NCBI RefSeq assembly: GCF_011008845.1
Contig: NZ_JAAIWM010000003.1
Span: 62,001-126,000 of the forward strand
Source: Bacillus mesophilus
GTDB taxonomy: Bacteria; Bacillota; Bacilli; Bacillales; SA4
Direction: 5' to 3'
Length of the DNA: 64,000 nucleotides
Positions 16,929-28,038 of this stretch are shown here, one piece after another. The position numbers and the translations under genes are program-made. The notes under the pieces are model-generated. The model searched no databases and was not told where the DNA came from. It saw nothing but the letters and a program-made list of their open reading frames with translations. Numbering within the stretch: the stretch's first letter is position 1; each line of letters starts with the position of its first letter.

Positions 16929-17774
16929 CTAAAATAGGTTTAGCTGTCGTGGTGCCAATCCGTCGTAATCAATCCCCAGAAGTTTCATCAACTGCTTTGC
17001 ATTATCAGCAGCATCTCCTCCAGAATTATTATTAAACAGTATGTATAGCTCTTTGCTTTCCTTGTTTAACTCTTGTATTCTGTCCACCCATTCTAGTAGT
17101 TCTTTTTCATTATACCGATATAAATATCGAACCTCACGCCAATTGGCTCCATTAGGCTTTGTCCATCCATGAACATTTCGACCATGAAAACGAATAAGTG
17201 TTTGATCCTTAGACGTTGCTTCTAGCACCATAGGAATAGAGCCAGAACCCGCCTGAGGCTCATCACATATACTATGAATCCATCCTTCTTCTCTCATAAA
17301 TAAAATGGTCTTATCTCTCATTGCCCCAGTAAACCAAGATTGATGTCGGAACTCTAATGCACAGGGGAGCTCATTCATCTTACTTTTACAATATCGTAAG
17401 TATTGTACATTCTCTTTATTGCACTCAAACCAAGGGGGAAACTGGAATAGAATCATTGCCAATTTACCTTGTTCCTGATAAATACTAGCTGATTCAATAA
17501 AAGCATCAAACATTTCATCAGTCGCTTTAAAAGGAAGCTCTCCCCGCTGGTGTCCCGTCATCCCTTGATAAGCTTTAACTATAAACTTAAAAGTAGCTGG
17601 AGTTTCCTTCAACCAACGTTCAGTATTTTTACGAGGTTGAATCGCATAAAAAGAAGCATCCACTTCTACTATAGGAAAATGCCCAGCATAGGCTTGTAAT
17701 TTATCTCGTGGTGAAATGGGTGTCTCATAGAGCGAATCTTGATCTCCCCATCCGGTTACACCAATATAAATCAT
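16929..17774 (-). CDS. yunF: DUF72 family protein YunF
   Basis: This 281-residue TIM-barrel-like protein of the DUF72 family begins MIYIGVTGWGDQDSLYE. It contains YAGHFPIVEVDASFYAIQP, FKFIVKAYQGMTGH, CALEFRHQSWF and YILFNNNSGGDAADNAKQL segments typical of the family. The catalytic function is unknown; a nucleic-acid or repair link has been proposed for the family. The ATG at 17774 follows AAAGGAG. Its last codon and stop lie in the target duplication of the adjacent MITE, and the ending QLNLF looks intact. Confidence 0.88.
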   Translation of the reverse strand: MIYIGVTGWGDQDSLYETPISPRDKLQAYAGHFPIVEVDASFYAIQPRKNTERWLKETPATFKFIVKAYQGMTGHQRGELPFKATDEMFDAFIESASIYQEQGKLAMILFQFPPWFECNKENVQYLRYCKSKMNELPCALEFRHQSWFTGAMRDKTILFMREEGWIHSICDEPQAGSGSIPMVLEATSKDQTLIRFHGRNVHGWTKPNGANWREVRYLYRYNEKELLEWVDRIQELNKESKELYILFNNNSGGDAADNAKQLMKLLGIDYDGLAPRQLNLF

Positions 17775-17943
17775 GAAGACTAACTCCTTTAATTAATATC
17801 TACTTAATATGATAACTTAAAGGTTAAATACTTCAAACAATTAGGGATTATTTCTTTTATGTAAAGGGGTTTTGGTGTTTTATAAGGGGGATGAAGGGCA
17901 TATCGTTTGTTGTATTAGGATCACCGGAGTTGAATTTTAATTT

Positions 17944-18058
17944 TATGCATCACTTTTCGGCGTTTATGCACCAAAATTTAAATATATGCACCATTTTCAG
18001 GATTTATGCGCCAAATTTTACTTATATGCGTCAATTTCGGGATTTATGCGCCAAATAA
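17944..18058. repeat. 20-bp tandem repeat, six TATGC units
   Basis: Units beginning TATGC start at 17944, 17965, 17985, 18005, 18025 and 18045, a spacing of 21, 20, 20, 20 and 20 bp. Alternate units are more alike (TATGCGCCAAATTTTA against TATGCGTCAATTTCGGG), so there is a 40-bp higher-order period. The array lies in the gap between sufB and yunF, just upstream of the yunF promoter region and before the suf terminator. No coding potential is evident. Confidence 0.85.
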
Positions 18059-18096
18059 TGATTCCGCACCCAAACGAACCCACCAAAAACCAAACA

Positions 18097-18125
18097 AAAG
18101 CTCGCTTCAAGAGAAGCGAGCTTTT
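18097..18125 (-). terminator. Terminator of the suf operon
   Basis: The stem AAAAGCTCGCTTC / GAAGCGAGCTTTT (18097-18109, 18113-18125) lies 12 nt beyond the sufB stop, with T-rich sequence following on the minus strand. Confidence 0.9.
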
Positions 18126-18136
18126 CCAAACTATTA

Positions 18137-19534
18137 TTAACCAATAGAACCTTCCATCTCGAACTTAATCAGACGGTTCATTTCAACAGCATATTCCATT
18201 GGAAGTTCTCTCGTAAATGGTTCAATGAAGCCCATAACGATCATTTCAGTTGCTTCTTGCTCAGAGATACCACGGCTCATTAGATAGAATAACTGTTCTT
18301 CTGATACCTTCGATACCTTTGCTTCGTGTTCAAGTGAAATGTTGTCGTTTAGGATTTCGTTGTATGGAATCGTATCTGAAGTAGATTCGTTGTCCATGAT
18401 TAATGTGTCACATTCGATATTTGAACGTGCTCCATCCGCATTACGACCAAAGTGTACAATTCCACGATATGTTACTTTACCGCCCTGCTTAGAGATTGAT
18501 TTAGAAACAATCGTAGAAGATGTGTTTGGTGCTAAATGTAGCATTTTAGCTCCAGCATCTTGATGCTGTCCTTTACCTGCTAATGCGATTGATAAAGTCA
18601 TACCACGAGCACCTTCACCCTTAAGGATGACTGCTGGGTATTTCATTGTAAGCTTGGAACCGATGTTTCCATCAATCCATTCCATCGTCGCATTTGCTTC
18701 ACAAACTGCACGCTTTGTAACAAGATTGTATACGTTATTTGCCCAGTTCTGGATCGTTGTATAACGGCAGTACGCATCCTTCTTGATGATGATTTCAACT
18801 ACCGCACTGTGTAAAGAGTTTGTCGTATACACTGGTGCTGTACAACCTTCAACATAGTGAACATGTGCGCCTTCATCAACGATGATTAAAGTACGTTCAA
18901 ATTGCCCCATGTTTTCAGAGTTGATACGGAAGTATGCTTGTAAAGGTGTGTCTACCTTAATTCCTTTTGGAACATAGATGAATGATCCACCAGACCATAC
19001 TGCAGAGTTTAACGCAGAAAACTTATTATCTGCAGGCGGAATTACTTTTCCAAAATGCTCACGGAAAAGATCTTCATTTTCCTTAAGAGCAGTGTCGGTA
19101 TCTTTGAACACAATTCCTAGATCTTCTAGATCCGATTGCATGTTGTGATAAACAACCTCTGATTCATACTGTGCAGAAACACCGGCAAGATACTTTTGTT
19201 CAGCTTCTGGAATACCAAGCTTATCAAATGTTGCCTTGATTTCTTCTGGTACTTCATCCCATGAACGCTCAGACTTTTCTGAAGGCTTTACATAATAAGT
19301 AATCTCATCAAAGTTTAAGCTTGCCATATCTCCGCCCCACTGAGGCATAGGCATTTTATAAAATTGCTCTAATGACTTCAGACGGAAGTCAAGCATCCAT
19401 TGTGGTTCATTCTTCATACGTGAGATTTCTTCAACAATCTCTTTTGTAAGTCCACGCTTTGATCGGAAAATGGAAACATCTTTATCCGCAAAGCCATATT
19501 TGTAATCACCGATTTCAGGTGCTTTTTTAGCCAT
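18137..19534 (-). CDS. sufB: SUF scaffold protein SufB
   Basis: This 465-residue protein is the central scaffold of the SufBCD complex on which Fe-S clusters are built. The parallel beta-helix core includes [24 protein letters not shown] and the [21 protein letters not shown] segment, whose Cys is the conserved cluster or persulfide residue in Suf[13 protein letters not shown] holds a second conserved Cys, and LSR-like SRGISEQEA ends the family signature. The ATG at 19534 follows CGGAGGGAA. It is the last gene of sufC-D-S-U-B, separated from sufU by 175 bp that contain a structured repeat. Confidence 0.97.
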   Translation of the reverse strand: MAKKAPEIGDYKYGFADKDVSIFRSKRGLTKEIVEEISRMKNEPQWMLDFRLKSLEQFYKMPMPQWGGDMASLNFDEITYYVKPSEKSERSWDEVPEEIKATFDKLGIPEAEQKYLAGVSAQYESEVVYHNMQSDLEDLGIVFKDTDTALKENEDLFREHFGKVIPPADNKFSALNSAVWSGGSFIYVPKGIKVDTPLQAYFRINSENMGQFERTLIIVDEGAHVHYVEGCTAPVYTTNSLHSAVVEIIIKKDAYCRYTTIQNWANNVYNLVTKRAVCEANATMEWIDGNIGSKLTMKYPAVILKGEGARGMTLSIALAGKGQHQDAGAKMLHLAPNTSSTIVSKSISKQGGKVTYRGIVHFGRNADGARSNIECDTLIMDNESTSDTIPYNEILNDNISLEHEAKVSKVSEEQLFYLMSRGISEQEATEMIVMGFIEPFTRELPMEYAVEMNRLIKFEMEGSIG

Positions 19535-19557
19535 TTATCGTTCCCTCCGTTCGATTT

Positions 19558-19682
19558 AGAAAAGCGGAAGCACCCCGTTCAGCCCCGACAAGCAAATGTT
19601 CCTTGGACAAAGAAAAGGTGATTTTCCTTTTATTTGTCCAAGGGTTATTTGACCTCGAGGGGCTGGGTGCTGTAGCTAGACA
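19558..19682 (+). repeat. Dispersed structured repeat, copy A, inside the suf operon
   Basis: Outer arms AGCACCC / GGGTGCT (19569-19575, 19665-19671) and AGCCCC / GGGGCT (19581-19586, 19659-19664) enclose the conserved GACAAGCAAATGTTCC and GGGTTATTTGACCTCGA blocks. The inner stem is TTGGACAAA / TTTGTCCAA (19603-19611, 19633-19641), with further pairing of GAAAAG-type sequence inside. It lies between sufU and sufB, so the suf mRNA carries its complement and it could fold in the transcript. Confidence 0.88.
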
Positions 19683-19709
19683 AGTCTATTTACCCACTTT
19701 TGTGTTGAA

Positions 19710-22667
<2,958 letters not shown>

Positions 22668-22687
22668 TTAGTAATCCTCCTAACCGC

Positions 22688-23464
22688 TTACGCTTCTACT
22701 GTTTCGTCTTCGATACCTAGCTCTTGCTTAATCCAATCATAGCCCTCTGCCTCTAAACGGTGTGCTAGCTCTGGACCACCTGATTTAACAACACGACCAG
22801 CCATCATTACGTGTACATGATCTGGCGTAATATAATTTAATAAACGTTGATAGTGAGTAATGATTAGACAGCCAAAGTCATCACCGCGCATGTTGTTGAT
22901 TCCGTTAGAAACAACCTTTAGCGCATCGATATCAAGACCAGAGTCAATCTCATCTAAAATCGCAATTTTCGGCTCAAGCATAGTTAACTGAAGAATTTCA
23001 TTACGCTTCTTCTCTCCACCTGAGAATCCTTCATTTAAATAACGCTGTGCCATGTTTGGATCCATTTCAAGAAGCTCCATGCTCTTATCCATTGTACGAA
23101 TAAACTTCATTAATGAAATTTCTTCGCCTTCTTTACGACGTGAATTAATAGCAGAACGTAAGAAGTCAGCGTTTGTTACTCCACTAATCTCACTTGGATA
23201 TTGCATAGCTAGGAATAGACCTGCACGTGCGCGCTCATCTACTTCCATTTCTAATACATCTTCTCCGTCTAGCGTGATGCTACCTGAAGTAATTTCATAT
23301 TTAGGGTGACCCATGATTGCTGATGAAAGTGTAGATTTTCCTGTTCCGTTTGGACCCATTACTGCATGAATCTCTCCACCCTTAATTTCAAGATTCACAC
23401 CCTTTAAAATCTCTTTACCATCGATTGAAACATGAAGATCCTTAATTGTTAAAGTAGAACCCAT
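22688..23464 (-). CDS. sufC: SUF ATPase SufC
   Basis: This 258-residue ABC-type ATPase powers the SufBCD scaffold and is not a transporter. Walker A is GPNGTGKST (about residues 36-44), the signature is FSGGEKKRNEI, and Walker B is IAILDEIDSGLD. The ATG at 23464 follows GGAGGT. It is the first gene of the operon, so the promoter lies in the long AT-rich region upstream. Confidence 0.97.
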   Translation of the reverse strand: MGSTLTIKDLHVSIDGKEILKGVNLEIKGGEIHAVMGPNGTGKSTLSSAIMGHPKYEITSGSITLDGEDVLEMEVDERARAGLFLAMQYPSEISGVTNADFLRSAINSRRKEGEEISLMKFIRTMDKSMELLEMDPNMAQRYLNEGFSGGEKKRNEILQLTMLEPKIAILDEIDSGLDIDALKVVSNGINNMRGDDFGCLIITHYQRLLNYITPDHVHVMMAGRVVKSGGPELAHRLEAEGYDWIKQELGIEDETVEA

Positions 23465-23816
23465 AGTGCAATACCTCCATTATTTTAAACAATATTATGT
23501 CGTTTTGAATGAATTTTACGGTCATTCTCACTTTATTCTCATTCTAATCTTATACTATTTAAAAAATAATATCAAATTTAGAAAACTATCAAGCTAATCC
23601 AATTTCTTATGTAATCTTTAAGCTTAAAATGAGACATTTTTTATTGTAACAAAAAGATCCAATCAACGTAAGTGGACAAGCTTAATCAATTTAAATTTGT
23701 AAAGTTTTTATAGAAGACTTCGTTTACAGAGATATTGTTTGCTTGTTATAGAATCCTCATCCAAAAAATCTAGTTGCCTCATATAAAATAAAAAATACAA
23801 CCAATAACCTTCTTAA
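23465..23816. other. AT-rich region upstream of the suf operon
   Basis: No gene is visible. It must hold the suf promoter near its sufC end. It also carries the left arm of a 12-bp inverted repeat (23671-23682). Confidence 0.5.
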
Positions 23817-23849
23817 AATATAAAATCAGCCACAATTAATATGGCTGAT
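23817..23849 (-). terminator. Terminator of the 23856-24050 small gene
   Basis: ATCAGCCA / TGGCTGAT (23825-23832, 23842-23849) is followed on the minus strand by a T-rich tract. It sits 6 nt after the stop codon of the small gene, which is the main evidence that this frame is expressed. Confidence 0.75.
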
Positions 23850-23855
23850 CTCACT

Positions 23856-24050
23856 TTAATTATGATAAAAGCTCTTACGATCGATTTCTTCAATCATTCG
23901 TCTGCTTTCTCTATATTCTTCTTGTCGTTTTTGTTCAATTTTAAGTCGCTGGGCTAGATTGTTGCTATACTCCTCATAGCAAACTCTATACTTAAGGTAC
24001 ATGGCCTTTTCCATTTCGGTTGTATAGTTAAGTTCTAGCTGATTAATAAT
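23856..24050 (-). CDS. Possible 64-residue charged protein with an ATT start
   Basis: A frame open from 24050 to a TAA at 23856 encodes a helical, highly charged peptide beginning (I)INQLELNYTTEMEKAMY and containing YEEYSNNLAQRLKIEQKRQ and a C-terminal RMIEEIDRKSFYHN. There is no ATG, GTG or TTG at the front. AGAAAGGA lies 7 nt before an ATT codon at 24048-24050, an ideal position for a ribosome binding site, so ATT may be the start as in infC. Alternatives are the internal ATG at 24014 (52 residues) or a gene that has lost its start. A terminator follows directly. I do not recognise a family. Confidence 0.45.
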   Translation of the reverse strand: MINQLELNYTTEMEKAMYLKYRVCYEEYSNNLAQRLKIEQKRQEEYRESRRMIEEIDRKSFYHN

Positions 24051-24301
24051 GAACCAATCCTTTCTTTATTTGCTAATTACAATCTTAACAATGTTTAGCT
24101 TGTCCACTCAAATGAGTTAAATCCTTATTTAGTGGCTTTTATAGTGATGTTGAAGGATTTGGTAAGCTGTTCTTGCGTAACTTTACAATTCCTGTTTATT
24201 CATGCCACATTCTTCTGTTTCCTCGAAAGTGAATGTAGCGAATTACCTATCAAAGCTTCCAATTGGGGTCAAAAATATTATAAATCCAAGACAAAATAAA
24301 A

Positions 24302-24320
24302 AGACCCCAAAATGGAGTCT
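24302..24320 (-). terminator. Terminator of yurZ
   Basis: The stem around AGACCCC / GGAGTCT (24302-24320, one mismatch) is followed on the minus strand by a TTTTTATTTT tract. It lies next to the yurZ stop. Confidence 0.75.
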
Positions 24321-24323
24321 ACT

Positions 24324-24689
24324 TTATTGCTTTAATTCATTTAATTCAGTCATACATTCTTGAACTAAAGTGACCGCTTGGCTCATTGCTGCGCCTCCGC
24401 CAAATGCAGCTGCTACTCCAACGGACTCAAGAATTTCTTGCTCTGAAGCCCCTTGATCTAAGCAGCCTTTTGTATGATAGATAATGCAATATTCATCCTG
24501 TGAGTATAAGCTGATCCCTAGTGCAATCAGTTGCTTTTGTTTTTGATCTAGAGCGCCTTCTTTAAAGCAAGCTTCAGTAAAGGCATTATAGTGATGTGCT
24601 AGGTCAGGCATCTTTTGAGTAAACGTACCAAGACCAAGCTTGTAATCATGCAATGCTGCCTCAGTTGAATTACGTGGTTGAAATTCCAT
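24324..24689 (-). CDS. yurZ: Carboxymuconolactone decarboxylase-like protein YurZ
   Basis: This 121-residue helical protein of the CMD/AhpD-like family contains [31 protein letters not shown]: the conserved Cys and His are in [10 protein letters not shown], with a second Cys six residues on, unlike the CxxC of true Ahp[14 protein letters not shown] follows. These proteins may have peroxidase or decarboxylase-like activity, but the Bacillus member is not characterised. The ATG at 24689 follows TAGGAG. Position between sufC and metQ matches B. subtilis yurZ. Confidence 0.88.
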   Translation of the reverse strand: MEFQPRNSTEAALHDYKLGLGTFTQKMPDLAHHYNAFTEACFKEGALDQKQKQLIALGISLYSQDEYCIIYHTKGCLDQGASEQEILESVGVAAAFGGGAAMSQAVTLVQECMTELNELKQ

Positions 24690-24782
24690 CTCTTCACTCC
24701 TAATCGTGTGTTATCCTCGTTAGTATGATTCAATTTAAACGGAGTATACAGTTTTTGAGAACAAAGCTTAACATCATATAAT

Positions 24783-24814
24783 CAAAAAAGACGACTTAGA
24801 ATGGATCTAAGTCG
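24783..24814 (-). terminator. Terminator of metNPQ
   Basis: CGACTTAGA / TCTAAGTCG (24792-24800, 24806-24814) with a T run on the minus strand, 14 nt after the metQ stop. Confidence 0.9.
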
Positions 24815-24827
24815 CCTCTCTCAATGA

Positions 24828-25706
24828 TTATTCGCTTACTGGTACAACTGCACCTTTATATTCTTCCTTGATAAAGTTTTGAATTTCTTCTGAACGAAGA
24901 ACTTCAACTAGCGCTTTCACTTCTTCACGAGTTTCATCACCAGAACGAACAGTAATGATGTTTACGTATGGAGATTCTGGACCTTCGATTGCAATAGAAT
25001 CTTCAAGTGGATTTAGACCTGCATCAATTGCATAGTTTGTGTTAATTAAAACTGCGTCACCTTCGTCATTGTTATAAACTTGTGGTAGAAGACCTGCTTC
25101 AACGTCAGCTTGGAATTCGATGTTCTTTGGGTTTTCTACAATATCATCTACAGTAGCAGCAGTTGTATCAATACCTTCTTTTAGCTTAATTAGACCTTTG
25201 TCTTGAAGCATTGTTAAAATACGACCGTGGTCAGCTACAGCATTACTCATGATAATAGTAGCTCCCTCTGGTAGATCTTCAAGGCTTTTGTGCTTTTTAG
25301 AATACACTCCAATTGGCTCAATGTGGATTCCACCCGCGTTAACAAAATCATAATTATCGTTTTCAGACATTTGAAGCTCTAAGTAAGGAATGTGTTGGAA
25401 ATAGTTTGCATCAATTTCTTCGTCAGCAAGTGCTTTGTTAGGTAATACATAATCCTGGAACGGAATAATATCTAGTTCAATTCCTTGCTCAGCAAGAATT
25501 GGTTTTGCCTGCTCTAAAATAACTGCGTGAGGTACGTTTGAAGCTCCAACAACAAGCTTCTTAGCCTCTGTATTTTCAGTAGCTTCCGTGTTTTCTTCAG
25601 TTGTATCTGCACCTTGTGTAGCTTCTTCTTCGTTTTGTCCACCAGTACCGCAAGCAGCTAGTGTAAGTAGTAAAGCCAGTAATAGTAAACTTAAAATCTT
25701 TTTCAT
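24828..25706 (-). CDS. metQ: Methionine-binding lipoprotein MetQ
   Basis: This 292-residue NlpA-family lipoprotein is the methionine-binding component of the MetNPQ importer. A lipoprotein signal ends in LTLAACG with Cys19 lipidated, followed by a Glu/Thr-rich linker (about 20-50) and the ligand domain with VVGASNVPHAVILEQ, DYVLPNKALADEEIDANYFQH and HKSLEDLPEGATI. The ATG at 25706 follows AAAAGGAG. It is the last gene of the SAM-riboswitch-controlled operon. Confidence 0.96.
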   Translation of the reverse strand: MKKILSLLLLALLLTLAACGTGGQNEEEATQGADTTEENTEATENTEAKKLVVGASNVPHAVILEQAKPILAEQGIELDIIPFQDYVLPNKALADEEIDANYFQHIPYLELQMSENDNYDFVNAGGIHIEPIGVYSKKHKSLEDLPEGATIIMSNAVADHGRILTMLQDKGLIKLKEGIDTTAATVDDIVENPKNIEFQADVEAGLLPQVYNNDEGDAVLINTNYAIDAGLNPLEDSIAIEGPESPYVNIITVRSGDETREEVKALVEVLRSEEIQNFIKEEYKGAVVPVSE

Positions 25707-25733
25707 GTGATCATCTTCTCCTTTTAGTTGTTT

Positions 25734-26402
25734 TTATCTTTTATCAAGCATTGAAGTCACTCGGTCCCCAATGAATTGAATAATGAATACGATGAGTAAA
25801 ATAATGACCGTTGACATAAATGTCACATCTCCCTGGGAACGTTGGAAACCTTCTAAAAACGCAAGATTCCCTAATCCCCCTGCTCCGACCACACCTGCCA
25901 TAGCTGTGTATCCTACTAACGCAATTGCTGTAACAGTGATTCCAGAAACCATAGCAGGCATTGACTCTGGTAATAACACTTTCCAGATAATTGTCCATGT
26001 TGTTGCTCCCATGGCTCTTGATGCTTCAATTACCCCCTTGTTAATTTCTCGAAGGGCAATTTCAACCATTCTTCCATAGAAAGGAGCAGCACCAATAATC
26101 AGTGCTGGTAATGCGGCGTTAGAACCGAGCATTGTACCTACGATAAATTTAGCAAATGGAATTAACAATATAATAAGGATAATAAACGGTATAGATCTAA
26201 AAATATTAACAAACGCAGCCACTATAGAGTTAACGAATGCATTCTCCCATAGATTACCCTTTGCCGTTAAGAATAATAACAAACCTAGGATCGTACCTAA
26301 GATGAAGGTAGCAAGTACTGAGATGGCAGTCATGTATAGCGTCTCTAGCGTCGCTTCTAGCATTCGATCCCAATTAACATTAGGAAATAATTGCTCAACC
26401 AT
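25734..26402 (-). CDS. metP: Methionine ABC permease MetP (MetI-type)
   Basis: This 222-residue membrane protein has about five helices and the inner-membrane EAA loop EASRAMGATTWTIIWKVLLPESMPAMVSG (about residues 135-163), which docks to the ATPase. It matches MetI of E. coli and MetP of B. subtilis. The ATG at 26402 lies inside the end of metN (8-bp overlap). Confidence 0.95.
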   Translation of the reverse strand: MVEQLFPNVNWDRMLEATLETLYMTAISVLATFILGTILGLLLFLTAKGNLWENAFVNSIVAAFVNIFRSIPFIILIILLIPFAKFIVGTMLGSNAALPALIIGAAPFYGRMVEIALREINKGVIEASRAMGATTWTIIWKVLLPESMPAMVSGITVTAIALVGYTAMAGVVGAGGLGNLAFLEGFQRSQGDVTFMSTVIILLIVFIIQFIGDRVTSMLDKR

Positions 26403-27438
26403 TTGAGATCACCTCCACATCAACGGCTTGACTGCGAATATAGTCAATTACTTTATTGATCTCAGTGTCAGGACCATCAACATGTACAAACAAAGTACCA
26501 TATGAACCTGTTTGAAGATGAGAAATCTTTCCTTGTAATATGTTAACGGTGATATCAAAATTACGGATTACATTCGTAATGAGAGGTTGTTCCGTTTCCT
26601 CACCCACAAACGTTAGCTGAATCACTTTACCGTTAGGGAATTTCTCAAGTAGATGCTCAGCCGTTTCCTGTGTATCCTCTGGCTCTGTTAATTGACCAAC
26701 AAAACGTCTAGTGATTTCTTCTTTTGGATTTTTAAAAACAGAAAGCACATCTCCTTGTTCAACCACTCGCCCGTTTTCCATGACAGCCACACGATGACAA
26801 ATCTTACGAATAACATGCATCTCGTGAGTAATGAGAATAATCGTTAAACCCAGTCTTTCATTTATATCAACCAACAGGTCTAGAATCGAATCGGTTGTTT
26901 GTGGATCTAGGGCAGAAGTTGCTTCATCACAAAGAAGTACTTTCGGGTTATTTGCTAGTGCTCTTGCTATACCCACCCTTTGTTTCTGTCCACCGCTTAG
27001 CTCAGATGGATAAGCAAGTTCACGTCCCTTTAAACCTACAAGTTCGATTAACTCATCAACACGTTTTCGTTGTTCTGCCTTACGAACACCTGAAATTTCA
27101 AGTGGAAAGGCAATATTATCTCTAACAGTTCTAGACCATAGTAAATTGAAATGCTGAAAGATCATTCCCGTTTCCTGACGTGCCACTCTAAGTTCTCTTC
27201 CTGAAATCTTAGCCATATCCCGTCCAGCTACCATGATTGAACCCTCTGTTGGTTTTTCCAACTGATTAAACATACGAATTAATGTACTTTTACCCGCGCC
27301 GCTATAGCCGATTACTCCAAAAATTTCACCCTTATTAATTTCAAGATTAATCCCATCTACAGCTGTTACAAGTCCACTTTTCGAAGAAAAAACCTTTTTT
27401 ACATCCTTTAAAGTAATGATGCTACTCACCTCTTTCAT
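26395..27438 (-). CDS. metN: Methionine ABC ATPase MetN
   Basis: This ATPase of up to 347 residues has Walker A GYSGAGKST, signature LSGGQKQRVGI, Walker B VLLCDEATSALD, and a C-terminal ACT-like NIL domain (about 265-345) that senses methionine in related transporters. The start is uncertain: the ATG at 27438 has no ribosome binding site, whereas AGAGGTG lies just inside the frame, 6 nt before an ATC codon (then ATT), so translation may begin about six codons later at a non-AUG codon. A SAM-I riboswitch lies about 105 bp upstream. Confidence 0.95.
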   Translation of the reverse strand: MKEVSSIITLKDVKKVFSSKSGLVTAVDGINLEINKGEIFGVIGYSGAGKSTLIRMFNQLEKPTEGSIMVAGRDMAKISGRELRVARQETGMIFQHFNLLWSRTVRDNIAFPLEISGVRKAEQRKRVDELIELVGLKGRELAYPSELSGGQKQRVGIARALANNPKVLLCDEATSALDPQTTDSILDLLVDINERLGLTIILITHEMHVIRKICHRVAVMENGRVVEQGDVLSVFKNPKEEITRRFVGQLTEPEDTQETAEHLLEKFPNGKVIQLTFVGEETEQPLITNVIRNFDITVNILQGKISHLQTGSYGTLFVHVDGPDTEINKVIDYIRSQAVDVEVISNG

Positions 27439-27542
27439 ATCTGAGTTTACCCATCAATTAAGTACGAATAAAAACAATAGATTACTATTAGCCTTTACTG
27501 GAAGAAAATAATTATAACTTTACCCTTGAGTGTGATGAAAAC

Positions 27543-27712
27543 AAAAAATCCCTTCCTGCAGAAATAAGCAGAAAGGGAACGCATAAGTTTCCTTTCTCTC
27601 ATCTCCCAAAGCAATTACTACGCTCTGCAGGAATTGGCACCATTTCAACATGTACGTTGACGGTTGCCGGGTTTCATAGGGCCATGTCCCTCCACCACTC
27701 TTGATAAGAGTT
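27543..27712 (-). ncRNA. SAM-I riboswitch (S-box) of metNPQ
   Basis: Read on the minus strand, the leader begins CTCTTATCAAGAG and has the S-box core GGTGGAGGGAC...GGCCC...GAAACCCGGCAACC with the AATTCC-GCAG segment and GGGAGATGAGAG P1 closing region. It is followed by a terminator stem CCCTTTCTGC / GCAGGAAGGG (27550-27559, 27568-27577) and six T. When SAM is abundant the aptamer folds and transcription ends before metN. A TATAAT-like -10 lies about 15 nt upstream. Confidence 0.95.
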
Positions 27713-27839
27713 GTATCGATAAACCATTATATAATTATTTGCTTAGAATTAATCTATTGAAATATCATTTATACTCATTTTTTTAGACTATGAAAGTGAT
27801 TTTAGCATGATAAAAATTATGCGTCAATAATTTTGTTTT

Positions 27840-27962
27840 AGAAAAGCGATTGCGCCCTGTTAAACCCCGACAAGCAAATGTTCCTAAGAGAAAAAAGGGC
27901 GGTTTTCCCCTTTATTCTCTTAGGGTTATTGACCTCGAGGGGCTGGGCGCTGGTGCTAGACA
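27840..27962 (+). repeat. Dispersed structured repeat, copy B
   Basis: Outer arms GCGCCC / GGGCGC (27852-27857, 27945-27950) replace the A-T pair of copy A with a G-C pair. The inner stem is CCTAAGAGAA / TTCTCTTAGG with AAAGGG / CCCCTTT inside. GACAAGCAAATGTTCC and GGGTTATTGACCTCGAGGGGCTGGG are conserved; a T is missing from the GGGTTATTTGACC block. It lies between the metN leader and the 3' end of the acyl-CoA ligase gene. Confidence 0.88.
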
Positions 27963-27971
27963 CGGGACACA

Positions 27972-28038
27972 GGGACAGGTACATTGTCCCAACAGGCCTA
28001 ACTCACAATTGTTTAGAGTGGGACATGGTACCTGTCCC
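27972..28038. repeat. GGGACAGGTAC-type inverted repeat at the ligase gene 3' end
   Basis: GGGACAGGTACATTGTCCCA (27972-27991) and TGGGACATGGTACCTGTCCC (28019-28038) are inverted copies matching at 18 of 20 positions. Each arm is itself a small palindrome (GGGACA...TGTCCC). The element overlaps the stop codon (28013-28015) and the last eight or so codons of the acyl-CoA ligase gene. It may also act as transcription end, although no T run is present. Confidence 0.75.

Larger units (their letters stand above)
23671..24108. repeat. 12-bp inverted repeat bracketing a small gene
   Basis: AGTGGACAAGCT (23671-23682) and AGCTTGTCCACT (24097-24108) are exact inverted copies about 414 bp apart, enclosing the small gene at 23856-24050 and its terminator. 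It may be the ends of a degenerate mobile element or chance; no target duplication was recognised. Confidence 0.4.

Noticed and set aside
17944..18058. CRISPR array
   Set aside because: Units are 20 bp with no unique spacers between repeats and no cas genes nearby; it is a direct tandem repeat.
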